A stretch of DNA of 64,000 bases from Enterobacter sp. R4-368 (GCF_000410515.1 NC_021500.1:4030001-4094000), one strand, 5' to 3'. Counted from the first letter of the stretch, positions 21,261-30,449 are shown. The notes: generated from the letters alone by a model not told the origin. Numbers and translations: made by a program.

Positions 21261-23066
21261 ATGACGACCCAGGTCCCACCTTCCGCGTTGCTTCCGCTTA
21301 GCCCGGAGCAACTGGCGCGCCTCCAGGCGGCCACCACTGATTTAACACCCACCCAGCTCGCCTGGGTTTCCGGCTATTTCTGGGGCGTGCTGAATCAGCA
21401 GCCAGCTGGCGCGGTTGCCGCTGCGACGCCGGTCGCAGAAGCGTCCTCTATTACGCTGATTTCCGCCTCGCAGACCGGTAACGCCCGCCGTGTAGCCGAA
21501 GCGCTGCGCGATGATTTATTGGCCGCGAAACTCAATGTTACGCTGGTCAACGCGGGCGACTACAAATTCAAACAGATCGCCAACGAAAATCTGCTGATCG
21601 TCGTTGCTTCAACGCAGGGTGAAGGCGAAGCGCCGGAAGAAGCTGTTGCGCTGCATAAGTTCCTGTTCTCGAAAAAAGCGCCAAAACTGGATGGCACCGC
21701 TTTTGCGGTCTTCGGTCTGGGCGACACCTCGTATGAGTTTTTCTGCCAGGCCGGGAAAGATTTTGACAGCAAACTGGCTGAGCTGGGGGCTGAACGTCTG
21801 CTGGATCGCGTCGATGCCGATGTGGAGTACCAGGCCGCCGCCGCAGAGTGGCGCGCCCGTGTGGTTGAAGTGCTGAAAGCCCGTGCGCCAGCCTCTTCGC
21901 CTGTGCAAGCTGCTGTTGCCGCCAGCGGTGCGGTGAATGAAATCGTCTCCAGCCCGTACACCAAAGAAGCACCGCTGAGTGCAAGCCTGTCGGTTAACCA
22001 GAAAATCACCGGGCGTAATTCAGAAAAAGATGTGCGTCATATCGAGATCGATTTGGGCGACTCCGGTCTGCGTTACCAGCCGGGCGATGCGCTCGGCGTC
22101 TGGTATCAGAACGATCCTGCGTTAGTCAAAGAGCTGGTTGAACTGCTGTGGCTGAAAGGTGATGAGCCCGTCACGGTCAATGGCAAAACCCTGCCGCTTG
22201 CCGAAGCGTTGCAGTGGCATTTCGAGTTGACGGTCAACACCGCCAATATTGTGGAAAATTACGCCACCCTGACGCGCAGCGAATCGTTGCTGCCGCTGGT
22301 CGGTGATAAAGCGCAGTTGCAGCACTACGCCGCGACCACGCCGATTGTCGATATGGTGCGTTTCTCTCCGGCGCAGCTGGATGCGGACGCGCTGATTGGC
22401 CTGCTGCGCCCGCTGACGCCGCGCCTTTACTCTATTGCCTCTTCGCAGGCAGAAGTGGAGAGTGAAGTACATATCACCGTTGGCGTGGTGCGTTATGACG
22501 TCGAAGGCCGCGCCCGCGCGGGCGGTGCCTCCAGCTTCCTCGCCGATCGCGTAGAAGAAGAGGGCGAAGTTCGCGTATTTATCGAGCATAACGATAATTT
22601 CCGTCTGCCGGCGAACCCGCAAACGCCGGTGATTATGATTGGGCCGGGCACCGGTATTGCGCCGTTCCGCGCCTTTATGCAGCAGCGCGCCGCCGATGAA
22701 GCGCCAGGCAAAAACTGGCTGTTCTTTGGCAACCCACACTTTACCGAAGATTTCCTCTACCAGATTGAGTGGCAGCGCTATGTGAAAGAGGGCGTGCTGA
22801 ACCGCATCGATTTGGCCTGGTCCAGAGATCAAAAAGAAAAAGTTTACGTACAAGACAAACTGCGCGAACAAGGCGCGGAACTGTGGCGCTGGATCAACGA
22901 CGGCGCGCACATTTATGTCTGCGGCGACGCCAATCGCATGGCGAAAGACGTTGAGCAGGCTTTACTGGATGTGATTGCCGAATTTGGTGGCATGGACACC
23001 GAAGCGGCGGATGAATTTTTAAGTGAGCTGCGCGTTGAGCGCCGTTATCAGCGAGATGTCTACTAA
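21261..23066 (+). CDS. cysJ: Sulfite reductase flavoprotein subunit CysJ
   Basis: CysJ passes electrons from NADPH through FAD and FMN to the CysI hemoprotein for six-electron reduction of sulfite to sulfide. The 601-residue protein (E. coli 599) has an N-terminal flavodoxin domain ([45 protein letters not shown]). An FAD-binding domain ([23 protein letters not shown]) and a C-terminal NADPH domain ([29 protein letters not shown]) follow. The start at 21261 gives the canonical [13 protein letters not shown]. Its stop overlaps the cysI start. Confidence 0.97.
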   Translation: MTTQVPPSALLPLSPEQLARLQAATTDLTPTQLAWVSGYFWGVLNQQPAGAVAAATPVAEASSITLISASQTGNARRVAEALRDDLLAAKLNVTLVNAGDYKFKQIANENLLIVVASTQGEGEAPEEAVALHKFLFSKKAPKLDGTAFAVFGLGDTSYEFFCQAGKDFDSKLAELGAERLLDRVDADVEYQAAAAEWRARVVEVLKARAPASSPVQAAVAASGAVNEIVSSPYTKEAPLSASLSVNQKITGRNSEKDVRHIEIDLGDSGLRYQPGDALGVWYQNDPALVKELVELLWLKGDEPVTVNGKTLPLAEALQWHFELTVNTANIVENYATLTRSESLLPLVGDKAQLQHYAATTPIVDMVRFSPAQLDADALIGLLRPLTPRLYSIASSQAEVESEVHITVGVVRYDVEGRARAGGASSFLADRVEEEGEVRVFIEHNDNFRLPANPQTPVIMIGPGTGIAPFRAFMQQRAADEAPGKNWLFFGNPHFTEDFLYQIEWQRYVKEGVLNRIDLAWSRDQKEKVYVQDKLREQGAELWRWINDGAHIYVCGDANRMAKDVEQALLDVIAEFGGMDTEAADEFLSELRVERRYQRDVY

Positions 23067-24778
23067 TGAGCGAAAAACACCCCGGCCCACTGGTGGTCGA
23101 AGGCAAACTGACCGACGCCGAACGCATGAAACGCGAAAGCAACTACCTGCGCGGTACGATTGCGGAAGATTTGCATGACGGTCTGACCGGCGGCTTCAAA
23201 GGCGACAACTTTCTGCTGATCCGTTTTCACGGCATGTATCAGCAAGACGATCGCGATATCCGCGCCGAGCGTGCTGAGCAAAAGCTGGAGCCGCGCCACG
23301 CGATGATGCTGCGTTGCCGCCTGCCGGGCGGCGTTATTACCACCAAACAGTGGCAGGCGATTGATCAATTCGCCCATGACAACACCATTTACGGCAGCAT
23401 CCGCCTGACCAACCGTCAGACGTTCCAGTTTCACGGCATTTTGAAGAAAAATGTGAAACCGGCGCATCAGATGCTGCACTCCGTTGGGCTGGACGCACTG
23501 GCGACCGCCAACGACATGAACCGTAACGTGCTCTGTACCTCGAACCCGTACGAATCTGAACTGCACGCTGAAGCCTACGAATGGGCGAAAAAGATCTCCG
23601 AACATCTGCTGCCGCGCACCCGGGCTTATGCTGAGATCTGGCTCGATCAGGAAAAAGTGGCCACCACGGATGAAGAGCCGATCTTAGGCCAGACTTACTT
23701 GCCGCGTAAGTTTAAAACCACGGTGGTTATCCCGCCGCAGAACGACATCGATCTGCACGCCAACGATATGAACTTCGTGGCGATTGCGGAAAACGGCAAG
23801 CTGGTGGGCTTTAACCTGCTGGTTGGCGGCGGTTTGTCTATCGAGCATGGCAATAAGAAAACTTACGCCCGCACGGCGAGCGAGTTCGGTTATCTGCCGC
23901 TGGAGCACACGCTGGCGGTCGCGGAAGCGGTGGTTACGACGCAGCGCGACTGGGGCAACCGTACCGATCGTAAAAACGCCAAAACCAAATACACCCTTGA
24001 GCGCGTGGGCGTTGAAACCTTCAAAGCGGAAGTTGAACGCCGCGCCGGGATCAAATTTGAACCGATCCGTCCGTATGAATTTACCGGTCGTGGCGATCGC
24101 ATCGGTTGGGTGAAAGGCATCGACAACAAATGGCACCTGACGCTGTTTATTGAAAACGGCCGTATTCTGGATTACCCGGGACGACCGCTGAAAACCGGCT
24201 TGCTGGAAATTGCGAAGATCCACAAAGGCGAGTTCCGCATTACCGCTAACCAGAACCTGATCATCGCCGGTGTGCCGGAAAGCCAGAAAGCGAAGATCGA
24301 AAAACTGGCGCGCAGCCACGGGCTGATGGACGCGGTAAAACCGCAGCGCGAAAACTCCATGGCCTGTGTGTCATTCCCGACCTGCCCGCTGGCGATGGCG
24401 GAAGCCGAGCGTTTCCTGCCTTCGTTTGTCGATAAAGTCGAAGCGCTGATGGAAAAACACGGCGTGGGCGATGACCATATTGTGCTGCGTGTGACCGGCT
24501 GCCCGAACGGCTGCGGTCGTGCGATGCTGGCGGAGATCGGACTGGTGGGTAAAGCGCCGGGACGCTATAACTTGCATATCGGCGGTAATCGCAGTGGTAC
24601 ACGCATTCCGCGCATGTACCGCGAAAACATTACTGAATCCGAAATCCTTGGCGCTATCGACGAACTGGTCGCACGCTGGGCGCACGAGCGTGAGGAGGGC
24701 GAAGGTTTTGGCGACTTCACCATCCGCGCTGGAATTATCCGCCCGGTGCTCGATCCGGCGCGGGATTTCTGGGAATAA
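23066..24778 (+). CDS. cysI: Sulfite reductase hemoprotein subunit CysI
   Basis: CysI holds the siroheme and [4Fe-4S] centre where sulfite is reduced to sulfide. It is 570 residues, as in E. coli. The cluster-binding cysteines lie in [12 protein letters not shown] and [12 protein letters not shown] near the C-terminus, and the two sulfite-reductase half-domain repeats are visible. TAATG overlap with cysJ implies translational coupling. Confidence 0.98.
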   Translation: MSEKHPGPLVVEGKLTDAERMKRESNYLRGTIAEDLHDGLTGGFKGDNFLLIRFHGMYQQDDRDIRAERAEQKLEPRHAMMLRCRLPGGVITTKQWQAIDQFAHDNTIYGSIRLTNRQTFQFHGILKKNVKPAHQMLHSVGLDALATANDMNRNVLCTSNPYESELHAEAYEWAKKISEHLLPRTRAYAEIWLDQEKVATTDEEPILGQTYLPRKFKTTVVIPPQNDIDLHANDMNFVAIAENGKLVGFNLLVGGGLSIEHGNKKTYARTASEFGYLPLEHTLAVAEAVVTTQRDWGNRTDRKNAKTKYTLERVGVETFKAEVERRAGIKFEPIRPYEFTGRGDRIGWVKGIDNKWHLTLFIENGRILDYPGRPLKTGLLEIAKIHKGEFRITANQNLIIAGVPESQKAKIEKLARSHGLMDAVKPQRENSMACVSFPTCPLAMAEAERFLPSFVDKVEALMEKHGVGDDHIVLRVTGCPNGCGRAMLAEIGLVGKAPGRYNLHIGGNRSGTRIPRMYRENITESEILGAIDELVARWAHEREEGEGFGDFTIRAGIIRPVLDPARDFWE

Positions 24779-24788
24779 CGCCTGATTC

Positions 24789-24812
24789 CTTCCTCCCCGA
24801 TCGGGGAGGAAG
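24789..24812 (+). other. Perfect 24-bp palindrome between cysI and cysH
   Basis: CTTCCTCCCCGA followed directly by its exact complement forms a GC-rich hairpin 10 bp after cysI and 20 bp before cysH. With no T-run it more likely adjusts the mRNA level of cysH or stabilises the cysJI message than ends the operon. Confidence 0.55.
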
Positions 24813-24832
24813 AGGTGATAAGAGAGGTCAAT

Positions 24833-25567
24833 ATGTCCGTACTCGATCTGAACGCGCTAAACGAGCTGCCCAAAGTAGACCGCATACTGCAGCTTTCTGA
24901 AACCAACGCGCAGCTTGAGAAACTCAGCGCTGAAGAGCGTGTCGCCTGGGCGCTGGAAAACCTGCCGGGTGAATATGTGCTCTCCTCAAGTTTTGGTATT
25001 CAGGCGGCGGTGAGCCTGCATCTGGTAAACCAGGTGCGTCCGGATATCCCGGTGATCCTCACCGATACCGGCTACCTGTTTCCGGAAACCTACCAGTTTA
25101 TCGACGAGCTCACGGATAAGCTCAAGCTGAACCTGAAAATCTACCGCGCCGAGCAGAGCCCGGCCTGGCAGGAGGCACGCTACGGCAAGCTGTGGGAGCA
25201 GGGCGTTGAAGGGATTGAAAAATACAATCACATCAACAAAGTTGAGCCGATGAACCGCGCGCTGGCCGAACTGAACGCGAAAACCTGGTTCGCCGGGCTG
25301 CGCCGCGAGCAATCCGGCAGCCGCGCCACATTGCCGGTGCTGGCAATTCAGCGCGGCGTGTTCAAAGTGCTGCCGATCATCGACTGGGATAACCGCACGG
25401 TCTACCAGTATCTGCAAAAACACGGGCTGAACTACCACCCGCTGTGGGATCAGGGCTACCTTTCGGTGGGCGACACGCATACCACCCGCAAATGGGAGCC
25501 AGGCATGGCAGAAGAAGAGACCCGCTTCTTTGGCCTGAAACGCGAATGCGGGCTGCACGAAGGTTAA
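24833..25567 (+). CDS. cysH: PAPS reductase CysH
   Basis: CysH reduces 3'-phosphoadenylyl sulfate to sulfite using thioredoxin. The 244 residues match E. coli. The PP-loop-type sulfate-binding segment [14 protein letters not shown] and [12 protein letters not shown] are present, as is the C-terminal catalytic Cys in KRECGLHEG. The start at 24833 follows GAGAGG; an upstream in-frame ATG at 24815 would not give the known N-terminus. It is the last gene of cysJIH. Confidence 0.97.
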   Translation: MSVLDLNALNELPKVDRILQLSETNAQLEKLSAEERVAWALENLPGEYVLSSSFGIQAAVSLHLVNQVRPDIPVILTDTGYLFPETYQFIDELTDKLKLNLKIYRAEQSPAWQEARYGKLWEQGVEGIEKYNHINKVEPMNRALAELNAKTWFAGLRREQSGSRATLPVLAIQRGVFKVLPIIDWDNRTVYQYLQKHGLNYHPLWDQGYLSVGDTHTTRKWEPGMAEEETRFFGLKRECGLHEG

Positions 25568-25573
25568 TGTTCT

Positions 25574-25595
25574 CCCTCTCCTTTACCGGAGAGGG
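25574..25595. terminator. Hairpin between cysH and hpxZ
   Basis: CCCTCTCC and GGAGAGGG pair around TTTACC in the gap between two convergent genes. It probably ends transcription from either side, although T-runs are short. Confidence 0.5.
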
Positions 25596-25601
25596 CTATT
25601 G

Positions 25602-25985
25602 TTACCCCATCACACTCACATGCGCCGCCACAATGCGCCAGCCCCACGGGAACTTCACCCAGGTCTGCATCTGACGGCCAATTTTCTCGCTGTTTTCCCG
25701 CGTAAACTCGGTGCTCGCTACCGCCATATCATCGCCAAAAGTGGTGATAGTGGTATTGCGTAGCACGCGCTCAAGCCCGCTTGAGGGGCGAGCGTTGCGA
25801 AAATCGCGGATCGCGGCAATGCCGTACAGGTTTTCGGTGGCGCCGTAACGCACGGTGCGTGCGTCATCCCAGAACAACTCGTCCAGCACATCGATATCGT
25901 TGCTGATAAGCGCCTGCTCATAGCGGTAAAACGCGGTGGTCACTTCATTGAGGATCGCCGGGCGATCAACATTATCTCGGGTCAT
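25602..25985 (-). CDS. hpxZ: Oxalurate catabolism protein HpxZ
   Basis: HpxZ is a 127-residue member of the DUF3225/NTF2-like fold family, encoded with AtzE-type amidases in purine and s-triazine catabolism. Its exact role is not known; it may be an accessory subunit of HpxY. The sequence has the SnoaL/NTF2-like pattern (FYRYEQALISNDIDVLDELFW...FTRE...RQMQTWVKFPWGWRIVAAHVS). The start at 25985 overlaps the hpxY stop as ATGA, so the two are translationally coupled. It is the last gene of hpxWXYZ. Confidence 0.87.
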   Translation of the reverse strand: MTRDNVDRPAILNEVTTAFYRYEQALISNDIDVLDELFWDDARTVRYGATENLYGIAAIRDFRNARPSSGLERVLRNTTITTFGDDMAVASTEFTRENSEKIGRQMQTWVKFPWGWRIVAAHVSVMG

Positions 25986-27358
25986 GCTGCATCCTGTGGA
26001 AAAAGAAGACCGGCCTGCTCCAGCCGCCATGCCGCCTGTAAACAGCGCGCTTCCTGCCAGGGCGCGCCAATAATCTGTACGCCTGTCGGTAAACCGCTGG
26101 CGGTTTTCAGCGCCACGGTGACCACCGGCAAGCCAAGAAAGGAGATTGGCTGCGTCAGCATCCCCATGCTTGCTTTTATGGGTAAATCGACACCATTGAT
26201 ATGCATAGTCTGTGCGCCAATCGGCGTGGCACAGCAGGGCGTTGCCGGGGCTAACAGCAGATCAACGTCATCGAATAGCGGCAATGTTTTGTCGCGAAAC
26301 CAGGCGCGGAAGCGCTGTGCCTGCGTGTACCAGGCCGAGGGGGTCATCGCGCCCGCCAGCAGGCGTTCGCGCGAATTGGGTTCGAACGCGTCAGCGTCGG
26401 TGCGCAGGGCGGGTAAATAGTGGTTGCCGCCTTCCGCTGCCGACAGCAAAAAGGCCGCCGTTCGCGCCAGTTCCGCTTCCGGCAGCGTTATCGCATTGTC
26501 AGCATTCAGCGCTCGCGCGACACGGGCAACGGCCTTGCGCGCATCATCATCGCACCAGGTGGTGAAATACCCCTCCAGCACGGCGCAGCGCAGCCTGCTT
26601 TCCCCATGCAACTGCGGCAAGGCGGCATCACTGGCGCGATCGGACTGCCAGCGATCGTCGGGATCGTGACCCTGCAAAGCGTCATACACCTGCGTTAAAT
26701 CCTCAACGCTACGCGCCAGCGGGCCGATATGATCAAGGCTGGCGACAAACGGATGGCTACCGCTACGCGACAGACGGCCAAATGTCGGTTTCAGCCCGTT
26801 AATACCGCACAGGGAGGCGGGTACGCGAATTGATCCGTTGGTGTCACTACCGAGCGAAAAATTGACCATCCCCGCGGCGACAGCTGCCGCCGAACCGCCG
26901 GACGAGCCGCCCGCGATACGCTCTGGATCGCGTGGGTTGCGCGTTGCGCCGTAGTGGCTGTTTTCGGTGGTAAAACCATAGGCGTAGGCATCCATATTCA
27001 GCGCCCCGGCGAGCATCGCGCCCGCGCGCGTCAACTGGCGAAGTGCGAAGGCATCTTCCGTAGCTGGTGGCTGCTGGCTGAAGAGTTTCGCCCCGGCAAG
27101 CGTGGTGACACCTTCAACATCAAACAGGTTTTTTACTCCATACGGCACGCCTGCCAGCGCGGGCAATGCTTCGCCCTTCGCGATTTGCCGGTCGATTTGC
27201 GCGGCCTCAGCCAGCATTCGCATAGCAGTGATGGCGGTGAAGGCGTTGATGCGTGAATTGTCGCGCTCAACGTGCGCCAGCGTCTGCTGCGCCAGTTCAC
27301 AGGCGCTGAAGGTTTTTTCCCGCAGACCGCGCCGGATATCAGCAATCGATAAATTCAT
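25982..27358 (-). CDS. hpxY: AtzE-family amidohydrolase HpxY
   Basis: HpxY is a 458-residue amidase-signature enzyme, thought to act on oxalurate or a related ureido/amide intermediate of purine breakdown. The Ser-cisSer-Lys triad is visible: Lys in [14 protein letters not shown], then [10 protein letters not shown] and [14 protein letters not shown]. The start ATG at 27358 opens [15 protein letters not shown]. The same opening is copied twice more upstream in two 101-bp tandem units, so the gene no longer starts directly at the hpxX stop. Possible alternative initiation at the copied starts would give only micro-peptides. Confidence 0.9.
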   Translation of the reverse strand: MNLSIADIRRGLREKTFSACELAQQTLAHVERDNSRINAFTAITAMRMLAEAAQIDRQIAKGEALPALAGVPYGVKNLFDVEGVTTLAGAKLFSQQPPATEDAFALRQLTRAGAMLAGALNMDAYAYGFTTENSHYGATRNPRDPERIAGGSSGGSAAAVAAGMVNFSLGSDTNGSIRVPASLCGINGLKPTFGRLSRSGSHPFVASLDHIGPLARSVEDLTQVYDALQGHDPDDRWQSDRASDAALPQLHGESRLRCAVLEGYFTTWCDDDARKAVARVARALNADNAITLPEAELARTAAFLLSAAEGGNHYLPALRTDADAFEPNSRERLLAGAMTPSAWYTQAQRFRAWFRDKTLPLFDDVDLLLAPATPCCATPIGAQTMHINGVDLPIKASMGMLTQPISFLGLPVVTVALKTASGLPTGVQIIGAPWQEARCLQAAWRLEQAGLLFPQDAA

Positions 27359-27459
27359 AGCCGGTACTCTCCTGCGCATTGCTGGCGATGCGCCAGTTCT
27401 CTAACGCTAAAGTTTATTTCCGCAGATCCCGCTGCAAGATCAGCAATCGATAAATTCAT
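27355..27459 (-). CDS. Micro-ORF 2 in the hpxX-hpxY junction
   Basis: This is the second 34-codon frame, starting MNLSIADLAAGSAEINF and ending [13 protein letters not shown], with its TGA overlapping the true hpxY ATG. Compared with micro-ORF 1 it has one extra base before TCTGCGG and one fewer after it. Residues 8-15 are therefore shifted, but the total length and the ATGA overlap are kept. Confidence 0.45.
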   Translation of the reverse strand: MNLSIADLAAGSAEINFSVRELAHRQQCAGEYRL

Positions 27460-27560
27460 AACCGGCACTCTCCTGCGCTTTGCTGGCGATGCGCCAGTTC
27501 TCTGACGCTAAAGTTTTTCTCCCGCAGACCGCGTTGGATATCAGCAATCGATAAATTCAT
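27359..27560 (-). repeat. Two 101-bp tandem units fusing hpxY start to hpxX end
   Basis: Units 27460-27560 and 27359-27459 are each 101 bp. Each begins with about 23 codons copied from the start of hpxY (ATGAATTTATCGATTGCTGA...) and continues into about 11 codons copied from the end of hpxX (HRQ..AGE.RL). Each ends exactly where the next ATG begins. A shared CTG-CGCA stretch at the fusion point suggests recombination at microhomology. The original hpxX stop/hpxY start overlap (ATGA) is thereby repeated three times. Confidence 0.9.
27456..27560 (-). CDS. Micro-ORF 1 in the hpxX-hpxY junction
   Basis: This 34-codon reading frame starts [17 protein letters not shown] and ends LAHRQQSAGECRL. Its ATG overlaps the hpxX stop (ATGA) and its own TGA overlaps the next micro-ORF's ATG. 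It has the ribosome-binding context of hpxY (CAGGAGAG upstream). It probably passes ribosomes on to hpxY rather than making a functional peptide. Confidence 0.45.
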   Translation of the reverse strand: MNLSIADIQRGLREKNFSVRELAHRQQSAGECRL

Positions 27561-27742
27561 AACCGGTACTCTCCTGCGCCTTCCTGGCGATGCGGCAGCG
27601 TAAAGGCCATCAGCGGTTGCGCCATCGCGGCGATTCTGGCGAGCTGGATTTCCAGTTCGGCGCGGCGTGCATCATCCAGCGGGACATCAAGCAGTTGTTC
27701 CATCAGTCGGATATAGGTCGGCCAGTCAAATGGTGTATTCAT
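27557..27742 (-). CDS. hpxX: Oxalurate catabolism protein HpxX (AtzG-like)
   Basis: HpxX is a 61-residue protein of the DUF4089/AtzG-like family, small helical partners encoded next to AtzE-type amidases. AtzG forms a stable complex with AtzE, so HpxX is probably a subunit of HpxY. The sequence is one amphipathic helical stretch (PTYIRLMEQLLDVPLDDARRAELEIQLARIAAMAQPLM). Start 27742 is preferred over 27745 for its spacing from AGGAG. Its stop overlaps the first micro-ORF start. Confidence 0.86.
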   Translation of the reverse strand: MNTPFDWPTYIRLMEQLLDVPLDDARRAELEIQLARIAAMAQPLMAFTLPHRQEGAGEYRL

Positions 27743-27751
27743 CATTGCTCC

Positions 27752-29335
27752 TTAAAACCCTGCTGCGCTGCCGTTACTGCGCGGATCGTAAGCCCCTTCC
27801 AGCATGCCGCTGGGGTGGCGCACAATCGCCCCTGCGTGCCCGGTGGCTTCGCTCATTCCCGGCAACCACTCAACGTCATGGCCCAGCGCGCGCAGCGCCT
27901 GAAATGTCTCTTCGCTAAAGCGTCCTTCCAGTTTCAGACTATCGGAAAGCTGCCCCCACGTGCGGCCCAGCAACCAGCGCGGGGCGCAAACCGCCTCCTG
28001 CAGCGGCATACCCTGCATGACATGGCGGGTAAAAATAGCGGCCTGCGTTTGCGGCTGCCCGTCACCTCCCATGGTGCCGTAAACCAGCGTGCGCCCGTCT
28101 TTCAGCCGCGCGGCGGCGGGGTTTAAGGTGTGGAACGGCTGTTTGCCAGGCATCAGCGCCAGCAGATGTGCCGGATCGAGGCTAAAGGCCGCGCCACGGT
28201 TTTGCAGCAGCACGCCACTTTCCGGTAGCACCACGCCGCTGCCAAATTCGTGATAAATACTCTGGATAAACGACACCGCCAGCCCGTTTTTGTCGATAAC
28301 TCCCATCCACACGGTATCGCCTGGCCCTTTCCCCTGACCCCAGGGCGCGGCGCGTTGCTCATCAATGCTGGCCGCCAGTTGCTCCAGCGGCGCTTGTTCC
28401 AGCAGGCTCTGTACCGGCAGCGTGACGTGGCGCGGATCGGTGATGTAGCGATCGCGCAGGGCGAAGGCTTTCTTGGTCGCTTCCACAATGCGGTGAATGG
28501 TCTGCACGTCGCTGGCCTGCGCCATCTCCAGATGGTCGGTAATGCCGAGGATGGCCAGCGATACCAGCCCCTGTGTCGGCGGCGTCATATTGAAAATTTC
28601 GCCCTGGCTATGGCTGAGCTTCAACGGCACGCGGCGCTGGGCGCGATGGTTCGCCAGATCCTGGGCGGTCACGGGCAAACCCAACGTCTGCATTTCACGG
28701 GCGATCACCTGCGCCAGCGAGCCACGGTAAAAGTTCTCCAGCCCTTCGGTGGCAAGCTGGGTCAGCGTGCGGGCGAGTTTCGGCTGGCAAAAGCGGCTGC
28801 CGGCCAGTGGGGCGTTGCCTTGCGGTAAAAAGGTGTCTGCAAAACCGGGGATATCCACCAGTTCCGCATATTTACTTTGCGTAGCGCTGGCCTGCGACTG
28901 GGTCACCGGGATGCCGTCGGCGGCGTAGCGGATCGCATCGGCCAGTAACCGTGAGAGCGGAAGCTGCCCGCCACCGAGCGTGGCGGAGACCTTCAGCGCC
29001 TCATCCCAGCCGCTGAGCGTGCCGGGTACGGTCAGCGCAGCAAGCGTACCGCGATGGGGAATATGTGCGTGACCGGCATAAAATTCGCACGTTGCGTGTT
29101 GTCCGGCCGCGCCGCTGGCGTCGATGGCGAGCGGTTCACCTTCTGGCGGCACAATCAACCAGAAGCCATCGCCACCGATGCCGTTCATGTGCGGGTAGGC
29201 TACTGCAATCGTTGCTGCTGCCGCCACCATCGCTTCAATCGCGTCGCCGCCGTGGCGCAACACCGACAACGCCGATTCGCTGGCGAGATGGTGCGGTGTC
29301 ACCGCCATGCCGGAGGGGGCCATATTACTTTGCAT
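27752..29335 (-). CDS. hpxW: Oxamate amidohydrolase HpxW
   Basis: HpxW is a gamma-glutamyltransferase-fold Ntn-hydrolase. Its K. pneumoniae ortholog hydrolyses oxamate to oxalate and ammonia, the end of uric acid nitrogen release. The 527-residue product has the GGT N-terminal pattern GGDAIEAMVAAAATIAVAYPHMNG and the autocleavage site before the catalytic Thr in GPGDTVWMG (about residue 341). It also has SFIQSIYHEFGSGV and GTMGGDGQPQTQ. No signal peptide is seen, so it is cytosolic. The start at 29335 follows AGGAAG. It is first in the hpxWXYZ operon. Confidence 0.92.
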   Translation of the reverse strand: MQSNMAPSGMAVTPHHLASESALSVLRHGGDAIEAMVAAAATIAVAYPHMNGIGGDGFWLIVPPEGEPLAIDASGAAGQHATCEFYAGHAHIPHRGTLAALTVPGTLSGWDEALKVSATLGGGQLPLSRLLADAIRYAADGIPVTQSQASATQSKYAELVDIPGFADTFLPQGNAPLAGSRFCQPKLARTLTQLATEGLENFYRGSLAQVIAREMQTLGLPVTAQDLANHRAQRRVPLKLSHSQGEIFNMTPPTQGLVSLAILGITDHLEMAQASDVQTIHRIVEATKKAFALRDRYITDPRHVTLPVQSLLEQAPLEQLAASIDEQRAAPWGQGKGPGDTVWMGVIDKNGLAVSFIQSIYHEFGSGVVLPESGVLLQNRGAAFSLDPAHLLALMPGKQPFHTLNPAAARLKDGRTLVYGTMGGDGQPQTQAAIFTRHVMQGMPLQEAVCAPRWLLGRTWGQLSDSLKLEGRFSEETFQALRALGHDVEWLPGMSEATGHAGAIVRHPSGMLEGAYDPRSNGSAAGF

Positions 29336-29375
29336 CGTCACGCTTCCTGTTTTTGCGGGTAAGTGCAGAACACTA

Positions 29376-29391
29376 AGCAAGAGCTGTTCCA
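29376..29391 (-). promoter_or_regulatory. Sigma-54 type promoter of hpxWXYZ
   Basis: On the minus strand TGGAAC-N5-TTGCT matches the -24/-12 consensus TGGCAC-N5-TTGCW with one change. The predicted start is about 30 nt before the hpxW ATG. NtrC-type sites were not obvious at the usual upstream distance, which would fall inside hpxU. Confidence 0.65.
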
Positions 29392-29405
29392 GATTGACGA
29401 CAGGC

Positions 29406-29438
29406 GTTTCACTGTGTCAGCTTAGCCTGAAACAAAAG
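29406..29438. promoter_or_regulatory. Candidate HpxU operator between hpxW and hpxU
   Basis: GTTTCA (29406-29411) and TGAAAC (29428-29433) form an inverted pair 16 bp apart just before the hpxU start. The right half extends to TGAAACAAAAG. The complement of that, CTTTTGTTTCA, also occurs at 30450-30460 in front of hpxJ. Confidence 0.4.
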
Positions 29439-29452
29439 TTGCAGGAGAAGCT

Positions 29453-30292
29453 ATGCAGCAGCTGGATGAGCGTTTACGGGCGAGCTTTGACGAGCTATCC
29501 CCGCAGGAACAACGGGTTGCCTCGTTTATCATCGATCATTTCGACGATCTGGTGAGCTATAACAGCGCCGAGCTGGCGCGCTTGAGCGGGGTATCGAAAG
29601 CGACTGTCAGCCGCTTGTTTAAGCGCCTCGGCTACGATCGTTTCAAAGAGATGCGCGATGAACTGCGCACGCTGCGCCAGAGCGGTATGCCGTTGACCGA
29701 GAACCGCGACGCGGTGCAGGGCAACACATTGCTGGCGCGCCATTACAAGCAGGAGATGGCGAACCTGACGCTGTGGGTCAATACGCTGGATGCCGGGCAA
29801 TTCGCCGAAATCGTCACCGCGCTTAATACCGCGAAGCGGGTTTTTATTTTGGGGCTGCGTAACAGCGCCCCTGTGGCGTTACACCTGCGCCAGCAGCTGC
29901 TGCAAAGCCGTGGTCAGGTGCTGCTGATGCCGCAGCCGGGGCAGACGCTGGCGGAAGAAGTGGTCGATATCACTCCGCAGGATATGGTGGTGGTGGTGGC
30001 GTTTCGCCGCCGCCCGCGCGTGGTGCGCCCGCTGCTGGCGGTGTTGCATCAGCAGGGCATTCCGCTGCTGGCAATCAGTGAGCCGCAGGCGGCCAGCATT
30101 AAGCCGCTGTGCCGCTGGCACATCGGTTTGCCGCTGGAGAGCGTCTCCGCGTTCGACAGCTACAGCAGCGCCATGAGCCTGGTTAATTTGCTGTCCAATG
30201 CCGTGCTGCACACCGCGCTGAGCGAAGGGCGTCAGCGCATTCACCACATCGCTTCCCTGTACGATGAACTGGATGAGCTTGAACACCGTTAA
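29453..30292 (+). CDS. hpxU: MurR/RpiR-family regulator HpxU
   Basis: HpxU is a 279-residue cytoplasmic transcription regulator with an N-terminal RpiR helix-turn-helix (about 20-75, ELARLSGVSKATVSRLFKRLGY) and a C-terminal SIS domain (about 125-250, VFILGLRNSAPVALHLRQQLL) that would bind a small ligand. In K. pneumoniae HpxU is described as the repressor of the allantoate catabolic genes. It is divergent from hpxW and stands before hpxJ, the expected position for a local regulator. The start at 29453 follows AGGAGAAG. Confidence 0.9.
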   Translation: MQQLDERLRASFDELSPQEQRVASFIIDHFDDLVSYNSAELARLSGVSKATVSRLFKRLGYDRFKEMRDELRTLRQSGMPLTENRDAVQGNTLLARHYKQEMANLTLWVNTLDAGQFAEIVTALNTAKRVFILGLRNSAPVALHLRQQLLQSRGQVLLMPQPGQTLAEEVVDITPQDMVVVVAFRRRPRVVRPLLAVLHQQGIPLLAISEPQAASIKPLCRWHIGLPLESVSAFDSYSSAMSLVNLLSNAVLHTALSEGRQRIHHIASLYDELDELEHR

Positions 30293-30328
30293 TGCACCAT
30301 AAAGGTGCTTTTGCACCATCCTGATGTG
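30293..30328 (+). promoter_or_regulatory. Tandem NtrC-like sites upstream of hpxJ
   Basis: TGCACCATAAAGGTGCT (30293-30309) fits the NtrC pattern GCAC-N7-GTGC. A weaker copy, TGCACC-N5-GATGTG, follows at 30312-30328. They lie about 140 and 120 bp before the predicted sigma-54 start, a normal enhancer distance. The first one can also fold as a small hairpin followed by TTTT and may end hpxU transcription as well. Confidence 0.6.
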
Positions 30329-30415
30329 TTATGACGGGGCGTTAAGCGCTCCGTTTTCTTATGGTTTTTGGCATGAAATAGCGGCTATCCAGCGCTGGTG
30401 TCGTTTTTTTGTCTG

Positions 30416-30431
30416 TGGCACATTAGTTGCA
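30416..30431 (+). promoter_or_regulatory. Sigma-54 promoter of hpxJK
   Basis: TGGCAC-ATTAG-TTGCA is an exact match to the -24/-12 consensus. It predicts a transcript start near 30442 and a 52-nt leader. With the upstream NtrC-like sites it points to induction under nitrogen limitation. Confidence 0.8.
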
Positions 30432-30449
30432 GAAATTAATTCAAAGAAT

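Noticed and set aside
30294..30312. Simple terminator of hpxU
   Set aside because: GCACC/GGTGC followed by TTTT could terminate, but the fit to the NtrC site pattern and the exact sigma-54 promoter downstream make the enhancer reading stronger; both roles may coexist.
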